Origin: an uncultured Sulfolobales archaeon
Lineage (GTDB): Archaea > Thermoproteota > Thermoprotei_A > Sulfolobales > NBVN01
NCBI GenBank assembly: GCA_938083005.1
Contig: CALKCU010000070.1
Location: 1 to 33,728, forward strand
Direction of reading: 5' to 3'
DNA: 33,728 bases
Position numbers and translations under genes: made by a program
Shown: one piece after another, positions 14,187 to 21,813 of the stretch
Layout: every line of letters starts with the position of its first letter
How positions within the stretch are numbered: the stretch's first letter is position 1
The notes under the pieces: generated by a model
Database searches by the model: none
Told to the model about the DNA's origin: nothing
Seen by the model: the letters and a program-made list of their open reading frames with translations, nothing else

Positions 14187-15956
14187 CTAGTCGTGTGCGT
14201 AGACGGCTTTCACTCTCCTCCTCTCAAGGACCTCCTCGAGCTTAACGAAGCCCACGCGCACCAGCTGGACGAGCGTCCCGGGCTGAAATCTCGCTAGGGA
14301 GTCCTCGGCTATCCCGCGGAGAGTCCTCAGCTTGAGCCCCTCGGGCTTCAGGACCTCTAGCCTCACGTAGCTCCTAACGGGGACCCACTGAACTATCCTA
14401 AGACCGGCTCTCCTTGCGTGCTCCAGCTCAGTTCCGGTGAACCTGGCCTCCGCGTACCCCTCGCGCTCGCTCTCGAGCGAGATGTTGCAGAATTCCAGCA
14501 ACCTCAGGGCCCCCCTCTCCTTCAGCAGGCCGAAGTCCTCTCTGCTTATGAAGACCTCGACCACGTCCTCCTGGCCGAGGTCAATAGTCCTGGAGCCCAG
14601 AGACGCGTTGGACGGGTGGTAGTCGAGCCTGAGGACCCTCGCGGAAGGGTCCTTAGGTACGTCCCGTATCGACACCCTGACCGGGTCGAAGACCGCCATG
14701 ACTCTCGGGGCCACCGGGTCCGCCCTCCTCCTGTTCAGCGACGCCACGTTCTCCCAGCTGATCGTAGCGTCGGTCCCCTTGACCCCCACCTCCATTATTA
14801 TCTCCCTCACGACCTCCGGGAGTATCCCCCGCCTCCTCAGGGCTCTCAGAGTGCCGAACCTGGGATCGTCGACCTCGGCTCTCCTGCTCCTTCCGAGGAC
14901 CTCCTTTATCTTGCTCTTGCTTAGGATCATCCCCTCTAGTTTCAGCCTCCCCAGGTTTATCACCTCAGGGTACTCCCACCCGAGCGCTCTATAGACGTAG
15001 AGCTGCTTCAGAGTGTTCACCGCGTGCTCTTTCCCCCGTAGTATGTGAGTTACCCCCGTGAGCCTGTCGTCGACCCCCGCCGCGAAGTTGTACGTCGGCC
15101 ACACGATGTACCTGTCCCCGGTTAGCGGGTGCGGGTGCTTCGACGTGTCCACTATCCTGAGGGCCACCCAGTCTATTAGGGACGGGTCGCTGAGGGCCAG
15201 GTCCGTCTTGACCCTGACCACGGCCTCCCCCTCCTCGAAGTACCCGGAGAGCATCCTGTCGAAGAGCTCCAGCGACTCCTCCGGGCTCCGGTTTCTGTGC
15301 GGACACTCCCTCCTCTCGAGCTTGAACTTCCTGAACTCCTCGCGCCTGCACAAGTCCACGTAGGCCCCGCCCCTGGCTATCAGCTCCCTGGCGACTCCGT
15401 AGTAGAGCTCCATCCTCAGAGACTGGACGTACTCCTCGTCCCAGGAGATCCCCAGCCACCTCAGGTCCTCCTTGATGGCCTCGTAGGCCTCTGGCAGGGG
15501 CCTCTTGATTCTGGGGTCCGTGTCCTCGAACCTGAGGATGAAGACCCCCCTGTACTCCCTAGCGTACTCGTAGCTGAGTAAAGCTGGCCTAGCGTTCCCC
15601 AGGTGTATGTAGAAGTCTGGGTTGGGCGCGAACCTGGTCCTGACGACCCTGTACTTCTCTACATTGGGTAGAGGCGGTAGGGCCCTCTCCTCCACCGGTC
15701 TAGCCTCTCTGACCCCTTCGAAGAGCTCCGGGAACATCTCCCTCGCGAGCTTTATCTGCTCCTCCAGCGTGAGGGAGTTCACGAACTTCACTACCTCCCT
15801 CACTACCTCGACCACCTGCCTGGCGAGCCTCCTCAGCTCCGGCAGCTCTCCGAAGACCTTGCTGATCACGGCGCTCTCGAGGGCTCTACCCCCGTGGTCC
15901 ATGGAGTTCTTCAGCGCGTGCTTCAGGGCTACCTCTCTGACCCTCTCAACCTCCAC
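14187..15956 (-). CDS. gltX: glutamyl-tRNA synthetase, archaeal type
   Basis: Charges tRNA-Glu, and in archaea also tRNA-Gln as the precursor for GatDE. The 589-residue protein has an N-terminal helical extension (1-100), then the class I core with RFAPNPDFYIHLGNARPA (HIGH variant HLGN at 118-121), LRFEDTDPR, the WPTYNFAAGVDD block and LSKSK as the KMSKS loop, followed by a beta-barrel anticodon-binding C-terminal part typical of GlnRS-like archaeal enzymes. GTG 15956 lies inside the end of the upstream DUF2118 gene (11-base overlap). It is the last gene of an operon with GGPP synthase, a linkage I recall from other archaea. Confidence 0.96.
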   Translation of the reverse strand: MEVERVREVALKHALKNSMDHGGRALESAVISKVFGELPELRRLARQVVEVVREVVKFVNSLTLEEQIKLAREMFPELFEGVREARPVEERALPPLPNVEKYRVVRTRFAPNPDFYIHLGNARPALLSYEYAREYRGVFILRFEDTDPRIKRPLPEAYEAIKEDLRWLGISWDEEYVQSLRMELYYGVARELIARGGAYVDLCRREEFRKFKLERRECPHRNRSPEESLELFDRMLSGYFEEGEAVVRVKTDLALSDPSLIDWVALRIVDTSKHPHPLTGDRYIVWPTYNFAAGVDDRLTGVTHILRGKEHAVNTLKQLYVYRALGWEYPEVINLGRLKLEGMILSKSKIKEVLGRSRRAEVDDPRFGTLRALRRRGILPEVVREIIMEVGVKGTDATISWENVASLNRRRADPVAPRVMAVFDPVRVSIRDVPKDPSARVLRLDYHPSNASLGSRTIDLGQEDVVEVFISREDFGLLKERGALRLLEFCNISLESEREGYAEARFTGTELEHARRAGLRIVQWVPVRSYVRLEVLKPEGLKLRTLRGIAEDSLARFQPGTLVQLVRVGFVKLEEVLERRRVKAVYAHD

Positions 15957-16392
15957 TCGCCGTCACACCCTCCCTAGCTATTACTATGTAACACTTTAGG
16001 GGCTTAGACGTGGGGTCCTCGTGTATCAGCAGGACGTAGCCCTCCACTCTCGACCTTACGCTCCTGAGCTCGCCCTTACCCGTGATCCCGTAGGCCAGGA
16101 GGTCCCCGACTCCTACTCGGTCTCCCACGTCGACCTGGGGGTAGACCTCGACGGCGGAGACCTCCACCGCGGTAACCCTTGAGCCCCCCGCTAAGCTCAG
16201 GCACACGTCCTTCCTCCTGTTGCAGACCGCTAGGTCCTCCCCGGTGTAACCCTTTTCGATCAGCTCCAGGGCCAGCTCGTGGCACTCGACCCTGGATCCC
16301 CCGCGGAAGCACTCGGTCGGCCTGTAGTACCTCATTATCTCCTCGAGGTCCCTCAGAACCTTGGCCGACGCCTCGCCGGGCTTAAGAGTCAC
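15946..16392 (-). CDS. DUF2118-family protein with biotinyl-like barrel
   Basis: A 148-residue protein. The first 70 residues contain three cysteines in a spaced pattern (TECFRGG, VECHELA, AVCNRRKDVC). The second half, PQVDVGDRVGVGDLLAYGITGKGELRSV then VEGYVLLI, has the repeated strand-turn pattern of a barrel-sandwich (biotinyl/lipoyl-like) fold, but no modified lysine in an MKM-like context. It resembles crenarchaeal DUF2118 as I recall it. It lies between GGPP synthase and GluRS in one operon. The start is GTG 16392 without a clear ribosome-binding site; a later start is possible. Function unknown. Confidence 0.65.
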   Translation of the reverse strand: MTLKPGEASAKVLRDLEEIMRYYRPTECFRGGSRVECHELALELIEKGYTGEDLAVCNRRKDVCLSLAGGSRVTAVEVSAVEVYPQVDVGDRVGVGDLLAYGITGKGELRSVRSRVEGYVLLIHEDPTSKPLKCYIVIAREGVTASGG

Positions 16393-16405
16393 AGGGGGCG
16401 CACCG

Positions 16406-17413
16406 CTAGTATGATCTCCTGGTCACGTAGAGGGCCAGTTCCTTCAGCATCTCCCTGGATTCCGCGTCTCTGGGGTTGGTCGAGTCCAGGGCCTCTGCGC
16501 CCCTCCTCACGAATTCCTCCGCTAGCTTGTTACTGTACTCTAGCGCTCCGAGCTCTACTATGGTCTTGGCAACATCCTCGAGCTCGGCCCGCGTGGCTCC
16601 CGGTCTGCCGAGCGAGTTCAGTATCTTCCTCCTCCGCACTTCGTCCGCTCTCTCAAGCGCGTAGAGCACGAGCAGAGTCTTCTTGCCCTCCCTGAGGTCG
16701 CTGTACCTGGGCTTGCCCAGGACGCTCTCGTCCGCCATCAGCCCCAGCTCGTCGTCCCGTATCTGGAACGCTATGCCTATGCTCGTGGCGAACTCGGAGA
16801 GCCTGGCCAGGTCCTCCTCGGGGGCTCCCGCGATGATCGAGCCTATGAGGATCGAGGACTTGAACAGCGCGGCCGTCTTCCTCCTGACCATTTCTATGTA
16901 ATCCTCCACCGAGACCCTCTCGAGGGAGACGAAGAGTATGTCCATGGCCTGTCCCTCGGCCACCGTTATGGCCGCCCAGGTCAGCTCCCTGATCGCCGAG
17001 GCGACCCTCTCGTAGCTCACGCCGTAGTCCAGCAACCTCAGGAGGGCCTCGTAGGACTTTGCGAAGAGGAGGTCCCCGGCTACTATCGCCAGCCCCTCGC
17101 CCCAGACCTTGTGTACAGTCGGCACGCCCCTCCTAAGCTCGTCCCTGTCTATTATGTCGTCGTGGACGAGGGTGAAGTTGTGAAGCAGCTCGACCGACGC
17201 TGCGGCCCACGACGAGACTTCCAGGGGGAGTCCGTACATCTTGGACGAGAGGGCCACCAGCAGGGGCCTCAACCTCTTGCCGCCCGCCCTGATTAGGTGC
17301 ATGGAAGCTTCATAGAGCTCGGCCGGGCGACCGGACGCCAGCTCCTCGATCCTCTTATACGTCATAGCGCTGACAGCGCTCGCGAAACTCGCGACCCGCT
17401 TAGAGAGCTCCAT
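16406..17413 (-). CDS. idsA: geranylgeranyl diphosphate synthase
   Basis: Trans-polyprenyl synthase that builds the C20 chain of archaeal ether lipids from IPP. The 335-residue protein has GGKRLRP, the first aspartate-rich motif DDIID (85-89) and the second region RDDELGLMAD (219-228) followed by the lysine-rich GKKTL. An aromatic residue (F80) stands five positions before the first motif, as expected for a short-chain archaeal GGPP synthase, although chain length is not proven. It starts at ATG 17413, almost leaderless behind a TATA box, and leads an operon with DUF2118 and gltX. Confidence 0.93.
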   Translation of the reverse strand: MELSKRVASFASAVSAMTYKRIEELASGRPAELYEASMHLIRAGGKRLRPLLVALSSKMYGLPLEVSSWAAASVELLHNFTLVHDDIIDRDELRRGVPTVHKVWGEGLAIVAGDLLFAKSYEALLRLLDYGVSYERVASAIRELTWAAITVAEGQAMDILFVSLERVSVEDYIEMVRRKTAALFKSSILIGSIIAGAPEEDLARLSEFATSIGIAFQIRDDELGLMADESVLGKPRYSDLREGKKTLLVLYALERADEVRRRKILNSLGRPGATRAELEDVAKTIVELGALEYSNKLAEEFVRRGAEALDSTNPRDAESREMLKELALYVTRRSY

Positions 17414-17442
17414 TACTCATCCCAGCTACGGGTGCGCGAGAA

Positions 17443-17456
17443 CAATAAAGCTTTAA
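17443..17456 (-). promoter_or_regulatory. TATA box of the idsA-DUF2118-gltX operon
   Basis: The minus strand reads TTAAAGCTTTATTG, placing transcription start about 8 bases before ATG 17413. Confidence 0.6.
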
Positions 17457-17528
17457 GGGTCTCGGTCAGGCCCGCTCGGGCGCTCCCGGCTAGGCGGGTC
17501 ACCACCTCGTATTGCGAGCGGAAGACGC

Positions 17529-17538
17529 GCTTATTAAG
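17529..17538 (+). promoter_or_regulatory. TATA box of the DUF47-endA operon
   Basis: GCTTATTAAG predicts a transcript start near 17560, leaving a leader made of the ribosome-binding sequence GGGAGGGTTGA before GTG 17571. Confidence 0.65.
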
Positions 17539-17570
17539 TGCTCCCGGGGTCACACTCTTGGGAGGGTTGA

Positions 17571-18227
17571 GTGAGCTACCCGAGCGCGGAGGTCAGCCTG
17601 GCGGAGTCCAACATACTGGAGCTGCTCGTGAGCATCTACAGGCTCGTATCGGACGAGGCCCGGGAGCTCAATAGCATGATAAAGGAGACCGACCTTACGC
17701 GGAGCGCGCTCGTAGAGAAGAGGTACGAGAGAGTCAGGAAGCTGAAGAACGACGTCGAGGGCTCGGCTATGACTCTGATGGAGTACTTCATCAAGGTGTC
17801 CGAATACATCTCGTCGCGCGAGCTGTACGTCATGGTCATAGACGAGACCCTGAGAATAGCCGAGGACCTCGAGGCTGCGGCCTACAGGCTGTACCTGGTG
17901 AACAAGCTCGGGGGCAGGATACCGGACAAGATCTACGTGATCATCAGCGAGGTGTCTAGGAGAGTGGTAACGCTCGTGGACCTGCTAGGCGACATGATCA
18001 GGAACGTGGGCAGCGACAAGGTCATTAAGGAGGCGTTCTCCGAGGCTGTAAAGATCGAGGACTCCATCGATGAGCTCTACAGGGAGGGAGGGCTGGAGTG
18101 CTTGAGGATGTCGGAAGACTTCGCTGGAGCGCCCATACTCAAGGAGGCGCTAGACAAGCTCGAGGACTCGGCCGACATAGCGAAGAGGGTGGCGACCTAT
18201 ATCTGGTTCCTCTCCTCGTTCAAGTGA
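17571..18227 (+). CDS. DUF47 (PhoU-like) helical protein
   Basis: A 218-residue, almost wholly helical protein with repeated acidic helices. DETLRIAEDLEAAAYRL and KLEDSADIAKRVATYIW carry the E/D-rich pattern of PhoU-like metal-binding bundles, and the start (ESNILELLVSIYRLVSDEARELN) fits DUF47. Such proteins usually sit beside phosphate transporters of the Pit type, but none is seen here. Start GTG 17571 has a strong ribosome-binding site and a TATA box. Its stop codon overlaps a GTG (GTGA at 18224) that may be related to the start problem of the next gene. Confidence 0.75.
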   Translation: MSYPSAEVSLAESNILELLVSIYRLVSDEARELNSMIKETDLTRSALVEKRYERVRKLKNDVEGSAMTLMEYFIKVSEYISSRELYVMVIDETLRIAEDLEAAAYRLYLVNKLGGRIPDKIYVIISEVSRRVVTLVDLLGDMIRNVGSDKVIKEAFSEAVKIEDSIDELYREGGLECLRMSEDFAGAPILKEALDKLEDSADIAKRVATYIWFLSSFK

Positions 18228-18258
18228 GCTCGGATCCTGCGCTCCCGTTCTTGGGCAC

Positions 18259-18786
18259 CTGGCGGGCTCCAAAGTCATAGTTTTCGACGTAGAGAAGGCT
18301 AGGTGCCTCTTTACTCACGGGTTCTACGGCAAGCCCGTCGGGGTGAGGAAACCCAAGGACACGAACATCGAGGTGCCCCTGGAGCTCTCCCTGCTGGAGG
18401 CCGTGTTCCTCTTCAGGAGGGGGATCCTGAAGGTCCGCTCGGGAGACAGAGAGCTCGGCGAGGAGGAGCTGCTCGGGATAGTCAATAGAGTGTTCAGCAA
18501 CTTCGAGGAGCTCTACTTGGTCTACGAGGACATGAGGTCTCAGGGGTTCGTCGTGAGGTCGGCACTCAAGTACGGAGCGGACTTCGCCGTCTACAGGACT
18601 AGACCGGGCCTCGAGCACGCACCGTTTCTAGTGAAGCTAGTCTCCAGAGGCCAGACTCTCGACCCGGGTGATATAATCGGCTGGGGGAGGATATCCCACA
18701 GCGTCCGGAAGACCCTGCTCCTGGCTATACCCGATGAGAGGAGGAGAGAGGTAAACTACGTAGTGCTGAAGTGGTTTAAGCCGTAA
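18259..18786 (+). CDS. endA: tRNA-splicing endonuclease, catalytic subunit
   Basis: Cuts bulge-helix-bulge introns from tRNA. The sequence from GSKVIVFDVEKARC to the end matches crenarchaeal EndA along its length: HGFYGKPVGV, LELSLLEAVFLFRRGILKV, then the catalytic domain with KYGADFAVY (Tyr), GLEHAPFLV (His) and SHSVRKTLLLA (Lys). The frame has no ATG, GTG or TTG in the expected place. The coordinate given is an in-frame CTG (175 residues); the first standard in-frame start is GTG 18343, which would remove about 28 conserved residues. A GTG at 18224 overlapping the upstream stop is in another frame. Crenarchaeal enzymes need a second, structural subunit, which is not in this window. Confidence 0.88.
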   Translation: MAGSKVIVFDVEKARCLFTHGFYGKPVGVRKPKDTNIEVPLELSLLEAVFLFRRGILKVRSGDRELGEEELLGIVNRVFSNFEELYLVYEDMRSQGFVVRSALKYGADFAVYRTRPGLEHAPFLVKLVSRGQTLDPGDIIGWGRISHSVRKTLLLAIPDERRREVNYVVLKWFKP

Positions 18787-19264
18787 GCTGTTAGCCCCAT
18801 TCTCGCAGGATCACCGTTCACTCGCAATCCCTAGCACGGCAGATAGCGAAAGGCTTGCGCGCGGGGTTTGAGTTCGCGGTCCCCGGCGGACTCGCGCAGC
18901 TCCCCGAGTTCATCAGCCTTGGGCTCCTCCCGAGTTCGTCGGATCCCCCCGTCGGGAGCAAACCCCTCTACGCTCCCTCTGGGATACTCGCCGCCCCGTA
19001 CCCGGAGCCCTTCTTCTCTTTACCGGGGGAGTACGGGGCTTTCGGCATCGATACCTATTGCCGTTCAGCCCCATCCTAAGTCTCTTTGCCCGGGACCGCG
19101 AGCTAGCGCGCTCTGCCTATCACGACGTGGCTCTTCACCTCTGAACGCTTGTCGATCCAGGGGCCCTCGCGGTGATGGAGAGACTGGCGCGAAGACCCCT
19201 TCGTCGCGGGGAACTAAGGTAAATTGGGACTCGCCGATCTCTCCGCGCGGGCACGACGCTGGAG
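18787..19264. other. 480-base intergenic region, no gene recognised
   Basis: No frame here shows the codon use of the neighbouring genes. The longest open frame (74 codons from TTG 18855) is rich in P and S and has no promoter or ribosome-binding site, so I do not call it. The region contains a strong hairpin (18994-19038) and a short imperfect direct repeat of CTCC(C)CGAGTTC near 18900 and 18930. No tRNA or recognised RNA family was found. It may hold an undescribed RNA or a decayed gene. Confidence 0.5.
18994..19038. repeat. long hairpin in the endA-trm56 intergenic region
   Basis: CCCCGTAC (18994-19001) is perfectly complementary to GTACGGGG (19031-19038). Directly inside, CCGG at 19002-19005 can pair with CCGG at 19023-19026, leaving GGGA bulged on the 3' side. 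The predicted RNA hairpin would be stable even at high temperature. Confidence 0.55.
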
Positions 19265-19274
19265 GAAAATAAGC
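19265..19274 (+). promoter_or_regulatory. TATA box of the trm56-tfe-methyltransferase operon
   Basis: GAAAATAAGC is centred about 26 bases before ATG 19296, implying a leaderless mRNA. Confidence 0.65.
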
Positions 19275-19295
19275 TCTCCCCCAGTACCACACTCG

Positions 19296-19832
19296 ATGGT
19301 CCGGGTAGTAGTGCTCAGGCTAGGGCACAGGGTTCAGAGGGACAAGAGGGTCACGACACATGTGGGGCTCGTAGCGAGAGCCTTCGGGGCCTCCGGGATC
19401 GTCATAGCCGGTGTCAAGGACGAGAGCGTAGTCAGGAGTCTGAGGAGAGTGTGCGAGATCTGGGGTCGCGCGGAGTTCGTAGTCGAGGACGGGGTCGATC
19501 CGCTGGAGTATATAGAGAACTGGAAGAAGTCCGGAGGGCTCGTTGTCCACCTGACCATGTACGGCCTCCACGTAGACGATGTAATAGACGAGATTAGGTC
19601 GTCCGGCAAGGACCTCCTAGTAATAGTCGGGGCTGCGAAAGTCCCCCGGGTATACTACGAGATAGCGGACTACAACGTGGCCGTAGGGCACCAGCCTCAC
19701 TCCGAGGTCGCGGCCTTGGCCATATTCCTGGATAGGCTTTACGGTGGGAAGGAGCTAAAACTTATCTACCCCGATGCGAAACTGTACGTAGAGCCCTGCC
19801 CGAGAGGCAAGAGGGTGGTGCTGCGTGGATAG
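19296..19832 (+). CDS. trm56: tRNA (cytidine56-2'-O)-methyltransferase Trm56
   Basis: SPOUT-family enzyme that methylates the ribose of C56 in the T loop of archaeal tRNAs. The 178-residue protein has the family start [20 protein letters not shown], then [26 protein letters not shown], the knot region [10 protein letters not shown] and [26 protein letters not shown] 19296 is used because the conserved sequence begins immediately and the TATA box is ideally placed; the frame is open 24 codons further upstream but through the promoter. Its end overlaps the tfe start by 8 bases. Confidence 0.94.
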   Translation: MVRVVVLRLGHRVQRDKRVTTHVGLVARAFGASGIVIAGVKDESVVRSLRRVCEIWGRAEFVVEDGVDPLEYIENWKKSGGLVVHLTMYGLHVDDVIDEIRSSGKDLLVIVGAAKVPRVYYEIADYNVAVGHQPHSEVAALAIFLDRLYGGKELKLIYPDAKLYVEPCPRGKRVVLRG

Positions 19833-20352
19833 CAACCTCAAGGACCTGCTGAGGTTCGTCGAGGGCTATCTGGGAGAGGATGGCGTGAAGGTGTTCCGGG
19901 CCCTCCTCGATAGTGACAAGGAGCTTAGCTACAACGACATCATAGCCAAGACGGACCTGGACGAGCAGACCGTGAGGAGGGTCCTCTACGAGCTCAACGA
20001 CCTAGGCATGGTGATCTACAAGAGGGTCCAGTCGCCCGAGGACGGCAGGTTCATCTACTACTGGCTCGTGAACTCCTACGGGATAAACCAGGCGCTCCTG
20101 AACAGGAAGAGAATAACTCTGGAGAGGCTCAAAGCGAGGCTGAGCCACGAGATGGAAGCGGTGTTCTTCCTCTGCTTAAACGACGGCATCAGACTCTCGT
20201 TCGACGAGGCGCTGGAGCTGGACTTCAGGTGCCCCAAGTGCTCCTCGCTCTTGGTCCAGGAGGACAGGAACCCCTATATAGAGCCCTTGAGGAGACTCGT
20301 CGAGAAGCTGAGCAAAGAGGTGGAGGATGAGAGGAGGTCCCTATCTGATTGA
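19825..20352 (+). CDS. tfe: transcription initiation factor TFE (alpha subunit)
   Basis: Helps the archaeal RNA polymerase open promoters, acting with TBP and TFB. The 175-residue protein has the winged helix (residues about 10-85, with [31 protein letters not shown] split around the recognition helix), a linker helix, then the zinc-ribbon region. That ribbon keeps C117, C136 and C139, but the position expected for the remaining cysteine holds D120 (CLND instead of CxxC). Zinc binding may be weakened or completed by another residue. It starts at GTG 19825 within trm56 and overlaps the methyltransferase gene by 26 bases. Confidence 0.9.
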   Translation: MDSNLKDLLRFVEGYLGEDGVKVFRALLDSDKELSYNDIIAKTDLDEQTVRRVLYELNDLGMVIYKRVQSPEDGRFIYYWLVNSYGINQALLNRKRITLERLKARLSHEMEAVFFLCLNDGIRLSFDEALELDFRCPKCSSLLVQEDRNPYIEPLRRLVEKLSKEVEDERRSLSD

Positions 20353-21304
20353 CCTGTTCTCGGGCGCTGGTGGGTTCTCGCGGGGCTTCAGGGACTCGGG
20401 CTTCAGGGTGCTCCTGGCCATAGATAACGACAGATCGGCGGCCAAGACTTTCAACGCCAACTTCCCTGACACCATAGTACTCAACGAAGACATAAGAGAA
20501 GTGTCCTGCGATGACGTTCTCTACCTAGTCGGTAGAAAGAGTATCGACGTGGTCATAGGGTCCCCGCCCTGCGAGCCCTTCACGGCAGCCAACCCGCGAA
20601 GGCTCCGAGAGCCCCTGGACAGGCTCTACTCGGACCCCGTGGGATCCCTCGTCCTGGAGTACGTCAGGATCCTCGAGTGCGTGAAGCCTAGAGTCTTCGT
20701 TCTAGAGAACGTGCCGGGCATAATGGAGGGTGAGCTGAAACAGGCCATAAGAGCGGAGCTCGCCAAGGCTGGGTACAGGACTGTCTTCTTCAACGTCTTG
20801 AGGGCTGAGGAGTTCGGAAACCCGTCGAGGAGGACCCGGGTCTTCATCTCTAACGTAAGGATAGACCCGCCAAGAGCGAACTCGAGGATGACCGTGTGGG
20901 ACGCGATAGGAGACCTGCCGAGCCCGTCCCAAGACCCTGCTATACCAAACCACGACCCACCCCCCTCGGTGAGCGTCAAGAAGCTCAGGAGGATCGCGAA
21001 GCTCAGGTTTGGAGCGGCATTGGTGAAGTACAGAGGCTACGGAGGAAAGCTCTACCCGAACTTGGTAAAGCTCGACCCACATAGGGTGGCTCCAACAGTC
21101 CTGGGCTCGTCGAGGTTCATACACCCCTACGAACCGAGGCTACTCACGGTCAGGGAGCAGGCGAGGCTCATGAGCTATCCCGATGACCATATCTTCTTGG
21201 GGGGGAAGGACGAGCAGTACAACCAGGTCGGCGAGTCCGTCCCGCCAGCACTCTCGAGCGCTATAGCTAGGTACCTGCTGGGGCTCCTGGTAGAGACACC
21301 TTGA
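20327..21304 (+). CDS. DNA (cytosine-5)-methyltransferase, orphan
   Basis: A 325-residue C5-MTase with all core motifs in order: [14 protein letters not shown] (from residue 9), IV GSPPCEPFT with catalytic C82, VI ENVPG (127-131), VIII SRRTRVF, and X QYNQVGESVPP. The target-recognition region between VIII and IX is short, about 80 residues. The CEPFT form is the one I recall from archaeal paralogues rather than bacterial Dcm. No restriction enzyme, specificity subunit or mismatch-repair gene is adjacent. It overlaps the end of tfe by 26 bases, so it is expressed with Trm56 and TFE. A tRNA substrate, as for Dnmt2, cannot be excluded. Its 3' end overlaps the converging polymerase-subunit gene by 38 bases. 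Confidence 0.88.
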   Translation: MRGGPYLIDLFSGAGGFSRGFRDSGFRVLLAIDNDRSAAKTFNANFPDTIVLNEDIREVSCDDVLYLVGRKSIDVVIGSPPCEPFTAANPRRLREPLDRLYSDPVGSLVLEYVRILECVKPRVFVLENVPGIMEGELKQAIRAELAKAGYRTVFFNVLRAEEFGNPSRRTRVFISNVRIDPPRANSRMTVWDAIGDLPSPSQDPAIPNHDPPPSVSVKKLRRIAKLRFGAALVKYRGYGGKLYPNLVKLDPHRVAPTVLGSSRFIHPYEPRLLTVREQARLMSYPDDHIFLGGKDEQYNQVGESVPPALSSAIARYLLGLLVETP

Positions 21305-21710
21305 AGTAGATCTTGTCCATGAAGTCAAACCCGGAGAAGAGTTCATGCCTCTCAGTCTCAACTATCACTACGTAGCCCCAGAGGGATAGGATCATCTTGT
21401 AGGAGGAGTCGCCGCGCTTCAAGCTTACAACGTAGCCCCACGCTACGTAGTCTACGCCCTTCTTGAACTGAGGAGCCTCCTTGCTCACCGTTATCACTAC
21501 CTCGTCCCCGGGCTTAAGCCTCAGGAGCTTGCTGTTAGCGTCGAACCTGATCCTCGCGCCCTCGCACTCGACCCTGTATATCGTCACACCGGGTATCATG
21601 GACTTCGCCACCTCGGCTACCCTGCCCCTCACCTCTATGAACCCCTGGGATCGCGCAGCTCCCTTCCCATCACCCGGAGAGTCCTCTGCTCCCCGACCTA
21701 GGGGGTCCAT
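21267..21710 (-). CDS. rpo8: RNA polymerase subunit Rpo8 (RpoG, Rpb8-like)
   Basis: Archaeal counterpart of eukaryotic Rpb8, known from crenarchaea and korarchaea. The 147-residue protein has an extra 22-residue N-terminal tail rich in G, D and S, then the expected beta barrel: FIEVRGRVAEVAK, IRFDANSKLLRLKPGDEVVI, GVDYVAWGYVVS and the strongly conserved MILSLWGYVVIVE, ending FDFMDKIYFKVS. ATG 21710 follows GAGGAAGT and a TATA box. The 3' end overlaps the methyltransferase gene. Finding this subunit supports the crenarchaeal assignment. Confidence 0.82.
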   Translation of the reverse strand: MDPLGRGAEDSPGDGKGAARSQGFIEVRGRVAEVAKSMIPGVTIYRVECEGARIRFDANSKLLRLKPGDEVVITVSKEAPQFKKGVDYVAWGYVVSLKRGDSSYKMILSLWGYVVIVETERHELFSGFDFMDKIYFKVSLPGAPAGT

Positions 21711-21740
21711 ACTTCCTCAACGTTAGATACGGATCCGCCC

Positions 21741-21752
21741 AGGTATATAAAC
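21741..21752 (-). promoter_or_regulatory. TATA box of rpo8
   Basis: The minus strand reads CGTTTATATACC, centred about 26 bases before a predicted start near 21721. The plus strand of the same site (GGTATATAAACG) is also a good TATA, but no plus-strand gene follows at the right distance. Confidence 0.6.
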
Positions 21753-21780
21753 GATCCGATGTCCTAGAGCCTTGACCGCA

Positions 21781-21792
21781 AAGCTTATAAGC
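21781..21792 (+). promoter_or_regulatory. TATA box of the tRNA 3'-half locus
   Basis: AAGCTTATAAGC predicts transcription start near 21812-21814. No plus-strand protein gene lies downstream, so this promoter appears to serve the tRNA half. The same element type drives the tRNA-Val gene. Confidence 0.65.
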
Positions 21793-21813
21793 AGACTAGC
21801 CCCCGCTAGCAAA

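Noticed and set aside
18855-19079. A 74-codon frame between endA and trm56
   Set aside because: No promoter or ribosome-binding site, low-complexity P/S/G composition and no recognisable family; the stretch also contains the hairpin.
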